A DNA stretch of 64,000 nt from Oscillospiraceae bacterium (GCA_015068525.1 SVKJ01000001.1:103423-167422), one strand, 5' to 3'. Shown: positions 13,878 through 24,939, counted from the stretch's first letter. Translations and numbers: made by a program. Notes: generated by a model from the letters alone, not told the origin.

Positions 13878-16306
13878 GTTTTACTTACCCGAAACAAGCA
13901 AAGAGAACTCTTGAAAATATAAATTTTACAGTTAATCAGGGCGAGTTTCTTTTGCTTTGCGGAAAATCAGGATGTGGTAAAACTACGCTTCTAAAATTAT
14001 TAAAACCCTCATTATCGCCATTTGGAAAAAAAGAAGGAAACATATATTTTAACGCAAAATTACTGACAGATTACACTATAAAAGAACAAGCGTCTAAAAT
14101 AGGATTTGTAATGCAAAATCCTGACAATCAGATTGTAACAGATAAAGTATGGCACGAACTTGCATTTGGACTCGAGAGTCTTGGATACAAACAAAATGAA
14201 ATAAGGACAAGAGTGTCTGAAATGGCATCTTTTTTTGGAATACAAAATTGGTTTTATAAAAATGTATGCGAACTTTCGGGCGGTCAGAAACAACTTTTAA
14301 ATCTTGCATCCATCATGGTTATGCAACCATCCGTATTAATACTTGATGAGCCAACAAGTCAACTTGACCCGATTGCTTCGGAAGAATTCTTAAATGTTCT
14401 TGAAAGAATAAACCGTGAACTGGGTACAACTGTTATACTCGCTGAGCATTGTCTGGAAGATGCTTTTTCAATGGCGGACAGGATTATTGTTATGGATAAC
14501 GGAAAAGTTATTGCAGATGATAACCCCAAAAACATAGGCGAAATTTTAAAATCTCAAAATCATGATATGTATAAAGCTCTTCCAACACCTTTGAGAGTTT
14601 ATGGCAATGTGCCAAATAACCTGCCTTGTCCGTTAACTGTAAGGGAAGGCAGAATGTGGCTTTTAGAATATTCAAAAGAGAATGTACTAAATCCTGATAT
14701 TATTCCGAAAGATATAATTAAGAATAATAATGAAACCGTAATAGAAGTTAAAGATGCGTATTTCCGATACGAAAAGGATTTACCCGATGTTGTAAAAGGG
14801 TTGGATTTAACTGTAAATAAGGGTGAAATTTTTTGTTTGCTCGGAGGTAACGGAACGGGAAAATCAACAGCAATTTCTCTTATAGCAGGACTTAATAAAG
14901 CGTATAGAGGCGATGTTTTTATAAAAGGTAAAAGTATTTTAAAAACAAAAGATTTATATAATGGACTTTTGGGAGTTCTTCCGCAAAATCCACAAAGTAT
15001 GTTTGTAAAAAAAACCGTATACCTTGACTTAATGGAAATATTACGAGATAAAAAACTTTCCAAGAAAGAAAAAGAACAAAAGGTACATAATATATCAACA
15101 CTTTTAAGAATAGATAATCTTTTAGAAAGCCATCCTTATGATTTATCCGGTGGCGAACAACAAAGAGTTGCACTTTCCAAGATACTTCTTACGGAGCCTG
15201 AAATTTTGCTACTTGACGAGCCGACAAAAGGAATGGATATACATTTTAAAGAAGAATTTGCAGATATTCTTTTAGATTTAAAATTAAAAGGCGTTACAAT
15301 TCTTATGGTATCTCATGATTTAGAATTCTCGGCAAAGTATGCTGACAGATGCGCTCTGATGTTTGACGGAAAGTTGACATCTTGTGATACACCAAGAGAG
15401 TTCTTTAAGGGGAAGAATTTTTATACAACGTCTGCAAATCGTATGGCAAGAACAAAACTTTCTGATGCGGTTTTAGCAGAAGATATAATTCTTGCCTGTG
15501 GAGGAAAAATAGAAAAATTAGAAAAGAAAACGCAAAATACAGAATCAGAAAATCATATAAGTGATAATGAAATGCAAATAACGCAAATTCCAAAGTCGGA
15601 GAGAAACATTGCTAAAAAAACTCTTATGGCATTATTTATAATATTTCTTTTAATACCTCTTACAATTTATATCGGGATTTCATTCTTTGGTGACAGGAAG
15701 TATTATTTTATAAGTATTCTTATTATATTGGAAACAATAATACCATTTTGCATGATGTTTGAAGCAGGAAAACCGAAAGCAAGAGAACTCGTACTGATAA
15801 GTGTATTATGTGCTATGGCAGTTGCTGGAAGAGCAGCGTTCTTTATGCTTCCTGAGTTTAAACCTGTCGTGGCACTTATAATTATTTCCGGTGTGTGTTT
15901 AGGAGGAGAGGCAGGATTTTTGGTAGGTGCGGTTACTGCCTTTGTTTCAAATTTTTTCTTTGGGCAAGGTCCATGGACACCATGGCAGATGTTTGCATTT
16001 GGTATCATAGGTTTTATAAGTGGTATTCTTTTTAAAAAAGGTCCTTTTAAAAGGGATAGGGTGTCACTTACAATATTTGGATTTTTTGCAACTCTTGTAA
16101 TATATGGGGGGATTATGAATCCGGCATCAGTAATTATGTATCAGAATAAAATTAACTGGAATATGATTTTCTCATCTTATGTTGTTGGAATACCAATGGA
16201 TTTAATTCATTCTATCTCAACTGCTTTTTTTCTGTGGATTCTATCTGAGTCGATGATAGAAAAACTGGAAAGAATAAAAGTTAAATATGGTTTGGTCAAT
16301 ATTTAA
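13850..16306 (+). CDS. ECF ATPase-ATPase-S-component fusion, likely cobalamin importer
   Basis: About 818 residues from ATG 13850, which follows GGGAGGTG. A TTG at 13835 is inside the ribosome binding region. ATPase 1 has Walker A GKSGCGKTT (about 38), signature LSGGQ (about 141) and DEPTSQLDP. ATPase 2 has GGNGTGKST (about 332), LSGGEQQR (about 432) and DEPTKGMD. A charged linker (about 540-590) leads into an S-component with about six helices (593-818), including RAAFFMLPEFKP and QGPWTPWQMFAFG. Thus EcfA, EcfA' and S are one chain, with EcfT separate. The B12 riboswitch suggests cobalamin as substrate, like the CbrT-type ECF systems. S-component specificity cannot be read directly. Confidence 0.85.
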   Translation: MENISIKNLSFTYPKQAKRTLENINFTVNQGEFLLLCGKSGCGKTTLLKLLKPSLSPFGKKEGNIYFNAKLLTDYTIKEQASKIGFVMQNPDNQIVTDKVWHELAFGLESLGYKQNEIRTRVSEMASFFGIQNWFYKNVCELSGGQKQLLNLASIMVMQPSVLILDEPTSQLDPIASEEFLNVLERINRELGTTVILAEHCLEDAFSMADRIIVMDNGKVIADDNPKNIGEILKSQNHDMYKALPTPLRVYGNVPNNLPCPLTVREGRMWLLEYSKENVLNPDIIPKDIIKNNNETVIEVKDAYFRYEKDLPDVVKGLDLTVNKGEIFCLLGGNGTGKSTAISLIAGLNKAYRGDVFIKGKSILKTKDLYNGLLGVLPQNPQSMFVKKTVYLDLMEILRDKKLSKKEKEQKVHNISTLLRIDNLLESHPYDLSGGEQQRVALSKILLTEPEILLLDEPTKGMDIHFKEEFADILLDLKLKGVTILMVSHDLEFSAKYADRCALMFDGKLTSCDTPREFFKGKNFYTTSANRMARTKLSDAVLAEDIILACGGKIEKLEKKTQNTESENHISDNEMQITQIPKSERNIAKKTLMALFIIFLLIPLTIYIGISFFGDRKYYFISILIILETIIPFCMMFEAGKPKARELVLISVLCAMAVAGRAAFFMLPEFKPVVALIIISGVCLGGEAGFLVGAVTAFVSNFFFGQGPWTPWQMFAFGIIGFISGILFKKGPFKRDRVSLTIFGFFATLVIYGGIMNPASVIMYQNKINWNMIFSSYVVGIPMDLIHSISTAFFLWILSESMIEKLERIKVKYGLVNI

Positions 16307-16357
16307 AAATAAGTATAGAATAAATTTTATTTACAATAAAAGTTTCAAATAATTTTA

Positions 16358-16394
16358 AAAAAATCACTTACTGTTTTTAGTAAGTGATTTTTTA
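16358..16394. terminator. Terminator between the B12 operon and the convergent ssb-like gene
   Basis: AAAAATCACTTACT pairs with AGTAAGTGATTTTT around a short T-rich loop. A- and T-runs on both sides make it usable from either direction. Confidence 0.85.
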
Positions 16395-16396
16395 TG

Positions 16397-17029
16397 TTAA
16401 ATTTCGTCTTTTACAAGTTCCAATTTCCCCACAGATATTTCAAAAGCAGTTTTTGTAATTTCAGTTTCGTCATCTAATTTTTTCTGATAATTTCTGCTTT
16501 GAATTCTGCCTGAAATCCTTATTCTGTCTCCGACATTTAAGTTTGATGCAAATTTGGCATTTCGTCCCCATGCAATACAAGGTATATAGTCTGATTTATT
16601 ATGTATTCTGTTGACTGCAAGTAAAATGTCTGTTATTTCTCTGCCAAAAGGCGTAATACGATAAACAGGGGGCTTGCAAATGAAACCATCAAGATATATT
16701 TCATTTTTATCTGGACTTTCAAATGATGCTTCGCTTATATCTTTTGCAAAAAGGGTAAGAAGAAGTTTGTTGCCGACTGAAGAAAAATTATTATAAGAAC
16801 GGAATTGACCATATATACTAAGTTTTGCTCCATAAGATAAATTAAGGTTTTCATTTAAAAGTCTTTCGGACACCGTTACATTTATTGTATCAAAAGAATC
16901 GGAAAGTCTTTGTGACTTTATTTTAAAGTTAAAAAACTTTTCTTCGTATATTTCGTGGCTGAGTGTAAGTTCGCTTTCAACTGTTCCTAATACAAATGCG
17001 TAGTTGTTTTCAGTTTCTTTAATTAACAT
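16397..17029 (-). CDS. Single-stranded DNA-binding-like protein with two OB folds
   Basis: A 210-residue protein with two OB-type domains. The C-terminal one (about 110-200) has the SSB pattern, with YIPCIAWGRNAKFA and VGDRIRISGRIQSR. The N-terminal one is more divergent. It lacks the acidic tail of canonical SSB. It lies downstream of ruvCAB on the same strand, 60 nt after ruvB, consistent with a recombination/repair role. It may be an accessory SSB paralogue rather than the replicative SSB. The name is reliable at fold level only. Confidence 0.65.
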   Translation of the reverse strand: MLIKETENNYAFVLGTVESELTLSHEIYEEKFFNFKIKSQRLSDSFDTINVTVSERLLNENLNLSYGAKLSIYGQFRSYNNFSSVGNKLLLTLFAKDISEASFESPDKNEIYLDGFICKPPVYRITPFGREITDILLAVNRIHNKSDYIPCIAWGRNAKFASNLNVGDRIRISGRIQSRNYQKKLDDETEITKTAFEISVGKLELVKDEI

Positions 17030-17089
17030 ATCTTTTATCTCCTATTTAATATTATACTAAATATTATTATAGAAGATTTGAAAATATGC

Positions 17090-18106
17090 CTAAAAAGAAA
17101 TCTGATCTTCTTTTAAGTAATCAATTCCAAAATGTTCATAAGCAAGTTTGGTCACCATTCTGCCTCTTGGTGTACGGTTTAGAAATCCTAACTGAAGTAA
17201 ATAAGGTTCATAAACATCTTCAATTGTCGTTGCTTCTTCGCCTATTGTTGCGGCAAGAGTATCAAGTCCTACGGGTCCTCCGCCAAAAGCGTTTATTATT
17301 GCAAGAATCATTCTTTTATCAGTTTTATCAAGACCAATATTATCAATTTCCATCATTTTTAAGGCTTTGTCAGTTATTTCTTTTGTGATAACACCATTTC
17401 CCAAAACCTGTGCATAATCTCTTACTCTTTTTAAAAGCCTGTTTGCAATTCTTGGCGTTCCTCTTGAACGTGAAGCAATTTCCAAAGCACCTTCATCTTC
17501 AATTTCAATATTTAAAATTCCTGCTGATCTTGTAACGATTTTTTTGAGTTCTTCCGTTGTGTATAAATCAAGCCTTAAAAGAACGCCAAAACGATCTCTT
17601 AAAGGTGCAGTAAGATTTCCTGCTTTAGTTGTGGCACCGATTAAGGTGAATTTAGGAAGGTCAAGCCTGATACTCCTTGCAGACGGACCTTTCCCTATAA
17701 TAATATCCAAAGCATAATCTTCCATAGCAGGATATAAAACTTCTTCGACACTTTTTGAAAGACGATGGATTTCGTCAATGAACAAAACATCATTTTCTGA
17801 AAGATTGGTAAGGATTGCTGCTAAATCACCGGGTTTTTCAATGGCAGGACCTGATGTGACACGGATATTGACATTAAGTTCGTTTGCAATGACCTGAGAA
17901 AGAGTGGTTTTACCAAGTCCCGGAGGTCCATACAGTAAAACATGGTCTAAAGATTCGTCCCTTTGTTTTGCTGCGGTTATGCATATATTTAAATTTTCTT
18001 TTGAATTTTCCTGACCGACATAATCGCATAAGAACTTCGGCCTTAAAGACTGGTCGTTATCGCAAGAAAGTTCTCTTGCTGAAATTATTCTTTCGTTTTC
18101 CTCCAT
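17090..18106 (-). CDS. ruvB: Holliday junction branch-migration helicase RuvB
   Basis: A 338-residue AAA+ motor that drives branch migration on Holliday junctions together with RuvA. Walker A GPPGLGKTT (about residue 60), Walker B LFIDEIHRL, sensor segment GATTKAGNLTAPLRDRFG, and the C-terminal winged helix ending in LNRTPRGR are all present. Length is normal. The start follows GAGGA 6 nt upstream and lies 14 nt after the ruvA stop. It is the third gene of a ruvC-ruvA-ruvB block. Confidence 0.97.
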   Translation of the reverse strand: MEENERIISARELSCDNDQSLRPKFLCDYVGQENSKENLNICITAAKQRDESLDHVLLYGPPGLGKTTLSQVIANELNVNIRVTSGPAIEKPGDLAAILTNLSENDVLFIDEIHRLSKSVEEVLYPAMEDYALDIIIGKGPSARSIRLDLPKFTLIGATTKAGNLTAPLRDRFGVLLRLDLYTTEELKKIVTRSAGILNIEIEDEGALEIASRSRGTPRIANRLLKRVRDYAQVLGNGVITKEITDKALKMMEIDNIGLDKTDKRMILAIINAFGGGPVGLDTLAATIGEEATTIEDVYEPYLLQLGFLNRTPRGRMVTKLAYEHFGIDYLKEDQISF

Positions 18107-18120
18107 AACAAATCCTCACT

Positions 18121-18711
18121 TTAGTTCATTAAAAGTTTCAATGCATTTTTTATAATATCTTCAACATTGGCATAACTGTCTTTAACATTTGAAACAGCAC
18201 CTTTTGCTTCAAGTTGTGAATATCCAAGCACCATAAGAGCATCGACTGCTTCTTTTATCATATCGTTTGAAACAAGTGAATCACTGGTTGCCATCTCTTC
18301 ATAGTTACCTGTCTTGGCAATCTTGTCTTTTAATTCCAAAACGATTCTTTCTGCAATTTTTTTACCAATGCCTGGTGCTTTGGTTATAGCACCGATATCG
18401 CTTTTAATAACGGATATGGCAAATACGTCTGTCGGCATAAATGACAGTATGGATAATGCTGCTTTAGGACCTACTCCTGAAACTGTAATCAGCATCTGAA
18501 ATGTACTTAGTTCTTCAAGCGAACAAAAACCATAAATATCAAATGTGTCTTCTCTTATATGAGTATAAGTATATGCTAAAAATTCATCGTTTAAAGTTGC
18601 TCTTTCCAAAGTGGTAAAAGATGTATAAACTTTATATCCTGCACCACCGACATCTATTACCATAAAATTATTTTCTTTATAAGTAACTTTGCCTTTTAAA
18701 TAATAAAACAT
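18121..18711 (-). CDS. ruvA: Holliday junction-binding protein RuvA
   Basis: A 196-residue tetrameric protein that holds the four-way junction and loads RuvB. An N-terminal OB domain (about 1-62) precedes tandem helix-hairpin-helix motifs (GVGPKAALSIL and PGIGKKIAERIV). A flexible linker leads to the C-terminal RuvB-binding domain (about 150-196). It is 8 nt downstream of ruvC and 14 nt upstream of ruvB. Confidence 0.97.
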   Translation of the reverse strand: MFYYLKGKVTYKENNFMVIDVGGAGYKVYTSFTTLERATLNDEFLAYTYTHIREDTFDIYGFCSLEELSTFQMLITVSGVGPKAALSILSFMPTDVFAISVIKSDIGAITKAPGIGKKIAERIVLELKDKIAKTGNYEEMATSDSLVSNDMIKEAVDALMVLGYSQLEAKGAVSNVKDSYANVEDIIKNALKLLMN

Positions 18712-18719
18712 TTATATAC

Positions 18720-19214
18720 CTACCTTATGTTTAGTTTAGAATTCATATTAAACGAATGAGCATGGCAAACTGCAACAGCCAGTGCATCGGCAACATCATC
18801 AGGTTTAGGTATTTTTTCCAAGTTTAAAAGAACTTTAACCATTTGCTGAACCTGTTCTTTTGCCGCTCTTCCGTAACCAACGACAGCCTGCTTGATTTGC
18901 AGGGGAGTGTACTCACATATCGGAATATCATTTATCGCTCCGCATAACAGACATACACCTCTGCCCTGACCAACATTTATAGCAGTTTTTGCATTATTGT
19001 TAAAAAATAATTCCTCAATCGCAATAACATCGGGTTTATATTCATTTATTATGCAATTTAATTCATCGTAAATTTTCTTTAGTCTACCCGCAAAATCAGT
19101 GTGTGCCTCAGTGGTAATCTTAGTATATTCAATGACTTTGAACTTATTTCCGACATATTCTATGATACCAATTCCCACTATTGCAAAGCCAGGGTCTATC
19201 CCAAGTATTCTCAT
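18720..19214 (-). CDS. ruvC: Holliday junction resolvase RuvC
   Basis: A 164-residue RNase H-fold nuclease that cuts Holliday junctions. The four acidic catalytic residues are visible: Asp in ILGIDPG near the N-terminus, Glu in IAIEELFF, and the Asp pair in PDDVADALAVAVCH near the C-terminus. The ATG at 19214 is preceded by AGAGGT at 7 nt and gives the family's usual length. An upstream in-frame ATG (19244) would add ten non-conserved residues. First gene of ruvCAB. Confidence 0.96.
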   Translation of the reverse strand: MRILGIDPGFAIVGIGIIEYVGNKFKVIEYTKITTEAHTDFAGRLKKIYDELNCIINEYKPDVIAIEELFFNNNAKTAINVGQGRGVCLLCGAINDIPICEYTPLQIKQAVVGYGRAAKEQVQQMVKVLLNLEKIPKPDDVADALAVAVCHAHSFNMNSKLNIR

Positions 19215-19269
19215 ATTTAAAACCTCTTTTGCATAAAAATACATTTTTTTGTATTTTTATAAAAAATAC

Positions 19270-19298
19270 TTGCATTTTTAGAAATAATATAGTATAAT
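19270..19298 (+). promoter_or_regulatory. argGH promoter
   Basis: TTGCAT (19270-19275), 17-nt spacer, TATAAT (19293-19298), about 72 nt before argG. No convincing ArgR box could be assigned in the AT-rich leader. Confidence 0.65.
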
Positions 19299-19369
19299 CT
19301 AATATATTGTAACATATTTATTTTAATTTAACAATAATTAAATTTATAAAACTTTTTGGAGGAATAAAA

Positions 19370-20581
19370 ATGAGCAAGAAAGAAAAAGTAATTTTAGCGT
19401 ATTCAGGCGGTCTTGATACATCTATCATTATCCCATGGCTAAAAGAAAATTATGATTACGAAGTTATCGCTGTATGTGGCGATGTAGGTCAGGGTAAAGA
19501 AACTGAAGGGCTAGAAGAAAAAGCGTTAAAAACAGGTGCTTCTAAACTTTATATAGAAGATTTGAAAGAAGACTATGTTGCAAATTACATATTCCCTACA
19601 TTAAAAGCAGGTGCTGTATATGAAGGAAAATATTTACTTGGCACATCTCATGCACGTCCTTGTATTGCTAAAAGACTTGTTGAAATAGCAGAAAAAGAAG
19701 GTGCAGTTGCAATTTGTCATGGTGCAACAGGTAAGGGGAATGACCAGGTAAGATTTGAACTTACAATTAAAGCGCTTGCTCCTCATCTTAAAATTATTGC
19801 ACCTTGGAGAATTTGGGATATCCGTTCAAGAGAAGATGAGATTGAATATGCAGAAAAAAGAAATATTCCAATCCCTGTAACCAAAGAAGATAACTATTCA
19901 ATGGATAGAAATGTATGGCACTTATCTCATGAAGGTTTGGATTTGGAAGATCCATGGAACGAACCTAAATATGATAAAATTTTACAACTTATGACTACAC
20001 CTGAAAAAGCACCTGATAAGTGTGAATATATTGAAATAGAATTTGAAAAAGGTGTTCCTGTTGCTATTAACGGAGAAAAAATGTCTCCGCTTAAATTAGT
20101 TGAAAAAGCAAATGAACTTGGCGGAAAACACGGCGTTGGTATTGCCGATATGGTTGAAAACAGACTTGTTGGTATGAAATCAAGAGGTGTGTATGAAACT
20201 CCGGGTGGAACTATTTTATACACTGCTATAAAAGAACTTGAATATTTATGCTTAGACAGGCAGACAATGCACTACAAAGAACTTGTATCTTTTAAATATG
20301 CAGAACTTGTGTATGACGGATTATGGTTCACTCCTTTAAGAGAAGCAATTGATGCATTTGTTAATGTTTGTGCCGAAAATGTAACAGGTACGGTAAGACT
20401 TAAATTATATAAAGGTCAGGTAACTCCTGCAGGTGCTAAATCTCCATATTCATTATACTCAGAAGAGTTTGCTACTTTTGATGAAGATGAAGTTTATAAT
20501 CATAAAGATGCAGAAGGATTTATCAACTTGTTCGGCTTACCACTAAAAGTAAGAGCGCTTAAAGAAAAAGAAAACAAATAA
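19370..20581 (+). CDS. argG: Argininosuccinate synthase
   Basis: A 403-residue enzyme of arginine synthesis that joins citrulline and aspartate at the expense of ATP. The N-terminal PP-loop YSGGLDTS (about 11-18) binds ATP. The GATGKGNDQVRFE and YSMDRNVWHLSHEG segments are family hallmarks for citrulline and aspartate binding. The ATG follows TTGGAGG. It forms a two-gene operon with argH, 11 nt downstream. Confidence 0.97.
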   Translation: MSKKEKVILAYSGGLDTSIIIPWLKENYDYEVIAVCGDVGQGKETEGLEEKALKTGASKLYIEDLKEDYVANYIFPTLKAGAVYEGKYLLGTSHARPCIAKRLVEIAEKEGAVAICHGATGKGNDQVRFELTIKALAPHLKIIAPWRIWDIRSREDEIEYAEKRNIPIPVTKEDNYSMDRNVWHLSHEGLDLEDPWNEPKYDKILQLMTTPEKAPDKCEYIEIEFEKGVPVAINGEKMSPLKLVEKANELGGKHGVGIADMVENRLVGMKSRGVYETPGGTILYTAIKELEYLCLDRQTMHYKELVSFKYAELVYDGLWFTPLREAIDAFVNVCAENVTGTVRLKLYKGQVTPAGAKSPYSLYSEEFATFDEDEVYNHKDAEGFINLFGLPLKVRALKEKENK

Positions 20582-20592
20582 GGAGTCGCATT

Positions 20593-21972
<1,380 letters not shown>

Positions 21973-21983
21973 AAAAGCAAACT

Positions 21984-22020
21984 AAAAAATAAGTTGCACA
22001 AAAAGTGCAACTTATTTTTT
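21984..22020. terminator. argGH terminator
   Basis: A perfect 16-bp stem, AAAAAATAAGTTGCAC with GTGCAACTTATTTTTT, around an AAAAA loop. Usable in both directions, though rlmD ends about 64 nt away. Confidence 0.9.
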
Positions 22021-22083
22021 GTATATATCATTTGAAAATATTGTCATATAAAAAACCTCGCAAGAGATTTATATCGATGAGTG

Positions 22084-23436
22084 CTATGCACGACATAGCA
22101 GCGCACAGCACTCAACGTGTGCAGTTTGCGGAAACATATCACAAGCAATAATTTCTTGTATTTTATACTCATTATTTTGTGTAAGAATATTCAAATCTCT
22201 TGCTAAAGTTGCAACATCACAGGAAACATAACAAATTTTATCTGGCTTTAGTTTTTCTATCTCGGCAAGAAGATTTTTGTCACATCCTGAGCGTGGAGGA
22301 TCAAGTATTACAGCAGTAGGACGATTTTCATTTTCTATCAAATTATATATAATATCCTCTGCTTTTCCCGTATAAAATGTTGCATTGGTTATACCGTTGA
22401 GTTTTGCATTTTCGTTTGCATATTCTATCGCTTCGTCAATTACTTCAACGCCTATAACTTCTTTTACTTTATGAGAAGCACAAAGTCCGATTGTGCCTAT
22501 CCCGCAGTATATATCAAATAAAACATCATCTTTTTTTAGCTCAAGAAGTTCTATTGCTTTATTGTAAAGGTTGGAAACATTATAAGGATTAACCTGAAAA
22601 AAAGATTTGCTTCCTATTTTAAATTTTAATCCTGAAATTTCATCTTTAATATATGGATTCCCGTAAAGTGTAATAACTTCATCTCCAAGTATAACATTAT
22701 TCTTTTTTGGGTTGATATTTACAATAATTGATTTTATATTTTCAATTTCAAGAAGGCTCGATTTAAGTTTATCAAGATAAGGAATGTTCTTTTTATAAGA
22801 TACAATTCCTGCCATGATTTCGCCTGTGTGAATACCAATACGGTAAAATATATGCCTTATAAGACCTTCGCTCGTTTTTTCATCGTATGGTTGAATGTTA
22901 TATTCTTCCATCCAATCTTTAACTTTTTTTGCTACAATAAAAGCATTTTTATCCTGAATTAAACAATTATCCATATTTATAACATCGTGAGTTTTAGATC
23001 TGTAAAAACCACAAACAATTTTTTTATCCTTATCATAGGAAACAGGTATAAGGGCTTTATTCCTGTAATTTAAAATTTGTTTTGAAGGAATGATTTTTGT
23101 AACATTAAAATCTATTTTGCCTATTCGTTTTATGGCGTCATTAACTTTTAATAATTTCATATCAAGTTGCTTTTTATAATCAGTGTTAAGAAGAGTACAA
23201 CTTCCGCATTTTGTGAAATGAGGGCAAATAGGATTAATTCTTGAATTTGAAGGTATCAAAACTTCGGATAGTTTGCAATAAACTATATTTCCTTTAATTT
23301 TTAAAATTTTACAGGATACTGTTTCTCCTATAAGAGTATAAGGAACAAAGAACACATACTGATCTTTTTTTGCCACTCCGTGTCCTTCTGATGTTATTGA
23401 TGTAATTTCTAAAGTTATAAAATCATTCTTTTTCAT
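22084..23436 (-). CDS. rlmD: 23S rRNA uracil-C5 methyltransferase (RlmD/TrmA family)
   Basis: A 450-residue SAM-dependent RNA methyltransferase. An N-terminal TRAM domain (about 1-58) is followed by cysteines for an iron-sulphur cluster (CPHFTKCGSC). The C-terminal Rossmann domain has VLFDIYCGIGTIGL for SAM, ILDPPRSGCD, and the catalytic Cys in ICYVSCDVATLARDL. The tail HVECCALL contains the conserved Glu. Firmicute members of this family modify 23S U1939 or U747, and sequence alone does not settle which. The gene is monocistronic. Confidence 0.88.
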   Translation of the reverse strand: MKKNDFITLEITSITSEGHGVAKKDQYVFFVPYTLIGETVSCKILKIKGNIVYCKLSEVLIPSNSRINPICPHFTKCGSCTLLNTDYKKQLDMKLLKVNDAIKRIGKIDFNVTKIIPSKQILNYRNKALIPVSYDKDKKIVCGFYRSKTHDVINMDNCLIQDKNAFIVAKKVKDWMEEYNIQPYDEKTSEGLIRHIFYRIGIHTGEIMAGIVSYKKNIPYLDKLKSSLLEIENIKSIIVNINPKKNNVILGDEVITLYGNPYIKDEISGLKFKIGSKSFFQVNPYNVSNLYNKAIELLELKKDDVLFDIYCGIGTIGLCASHKVKEVIGVEVIDEAIEYANENAKLNGITNATFYTGKAEDIIYNLIENENRPTAVILDPPRSGCDKNLLAEIEKLKPDKICYVSCDVATLARDLNILTQNNEYKIQEIIACDMFPQTAHVECCALLCRA

Positions 23437-23525
23437 AATACACTCCGATGTTTATAATAATATAATTATAACATAAATAATAAAAAAAACAAGATTTCGG
23501 TAAAAATCTTGTTCTACATGTAATT

Positions 23526-24773
23526 TTATTCCAGGTATTTTATGTTTGCTCCGAGACTGTTTAAATTATCAACAAAGTTAAAATATCCTCTTGTGATGTA
23601 ATGAGAATTTTTAATAATTGTTTCTCCATCTGCGTTTAAACCTGCAAGAACAAGTGCAGCTCCTGCTCTTAAGTCGGTTGCTGAAACGGTTGTTCCTGAA
23701 AGCCGCCCTCCTTCGATTACTGCGCACCTTCCATCAATTCTTATATTAGCTCCCATTCTTTTTAGTTCGCCAATATGTTGAAACCTGTTTTCAAAAATTG
23801 TTTCAGTAATAATACTTGTGCCTTTTATGCAGGAAAAAAGCGAGGCAAACTGTGCCTGCATATCAGTGGGGAAACCTGGATAAGGCAGTGTTTTTATATC
23901 AGTGGCTTTAAGAGGATTTTCACAAATGACTCTTATGGAGTCAGGTTTTTCAATTATGTTTACACCAATTTCCTTAAATTTTGCACAAACAGGTCTTAAA
24001 TGGTCGCAAATAACGTTATTTATAGTTACGTCTCCTTTTGTTATTGCAGCGGCAACCATATATGTTCCTGCTTCTATTCTGTCGGGAATAACTGTATGCT
24101 CACATCCTATTAATTTTTTTACACCTCTTACTTTTATTGTATCAGTACCTGCTCCTATAACCTCTGCACCCATAGAACTTAGAAAATTTGCAAGATCAAC
24201 TATTTCAGGTTCAACAGCAGCGTTTTCAATTATAGTTTCACCCTCTGCAAGAGTAGATGCCATCATTATATTTTCTGTTGCTCCTACAGACGGAAAATCA
24301 AGATAAATTTTTGCTCCCTTTAATTTGTCACAGGAAATATCAATAAAACCATGCTTTTTTTCGATTTTTGCACCTAAAGAGTGAAATCCTTTTAAATGAA
24401 GGTCGACAGGTCTTGAACCAATAGCACATCCTCCGGGATAGGAAATACGTACACTTTTATATTTTGCAAGAAGAGGACCTGAGATGAGAAATGATGCTCT
24501 TAGTTTACTTGTCATATCATAAGATGATTTAAGTGTGGTTATTTTTTCTGGACTGATTTTATATATACCGTTTTCTTCCTCAATTTTACAACCCAGCGAT
24601 TTTAAAATTTCAAACATATTTAAAATGTCGGTAAGTTCGGGAATTGATTTAAGATAAGACGGAGTGTCTGATAAAAGGGTAGCAGCAATAATGGGAAGTG
24701 CAGAATTTTTGGCACCGTGAATATCTAATTTACCCTCAAGATGTCTTGCCTTTTTTAAAATAATATCCGGCAA
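23526..24773 (-). CDS. murA: UDP-N-acetylglucosamine 1-carboxyvinyltransferase
   Basis: A 415-residue enzyme of the first committed step of peptidoglycan synthesis, moving enolpyruvate from PEP to UDP-GlcNAc. HGAKNSALP opens the fold. PGGCAIGSRPVDLH contains the catalytic Cys that fosfomycin targets, here retained. The start is the TTG at 24773, 7 nt after AAGGAGG. Upstream ATG codons (to 24845) would add a Lys/Ile-rich stretch not seen in MurA. Clostridia often carry a second murA elsewhere. Confidence 0.95.
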   Translation of the reverse strand: MPDIILKKARHLEGKLDIHGAKNSALPIIAATLLSDTPSYLKSIPELTDILNMFEILKSLGCKIEEENGIYKISPEKITTLKSSYDMTSKLRASFLISGPLLAKYKSVRISYPGGCAIGSRPVDLHLKGFHSLGAKIEKKHGFIDISCDKLKGAKIYLDFPSVGATENIMMASTLAEGETIIENAAVEPEIVDLANFLSSMGAEVIGAGTDTIKVRGVKKLIGCEHTVIPDRIEAGTYMVAAAITKGDVTINNVICDHLRPVCAKFKEIGVNIIEKPDSIRVICENPLKATDIKTLPYPGFPTDMQAQFASLFSCIKGTSIITETIFENRFQHIGELKRMGANIRIDGRCAVIEGGRLSGTTVSATDLRAGAALVLAGLNADGETIIKNSHYITRGYFNFVDNLNSLGANIKYLE

Positions 24774-24872
24774 AAATATTCCTCCTTTTTTAAAAATAAT
24801 GTCTATTTTAATTATTGTCATAATAAAGTTTTTAATACTTAACATTTTTTATAAAAAAATATAAAAAAAATA

Positions 24873-24901
24873 ATGACAAATTTCAAAAAAAGTTGTATAA
24901 T
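24873..24901 (+). promoter_or_regulatory. cdaAR promoter
   Basis: ATGACA (24873-24878), 17-nt spacer, TATAAT (24896-24901), about 40 nt upstream of cdaA. Confidence 0.6.
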
Positions 24902-24939
24902 ATTCTTATATAATCTAAAAAGGAGAAAAATGGAAAATT

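Noticed and set aside
17086..17388. Plus-strand open frame over ruvB
   Set aside because: It is a Leu-rich shadow of the well-conserved RuvB sequence on the other strand.
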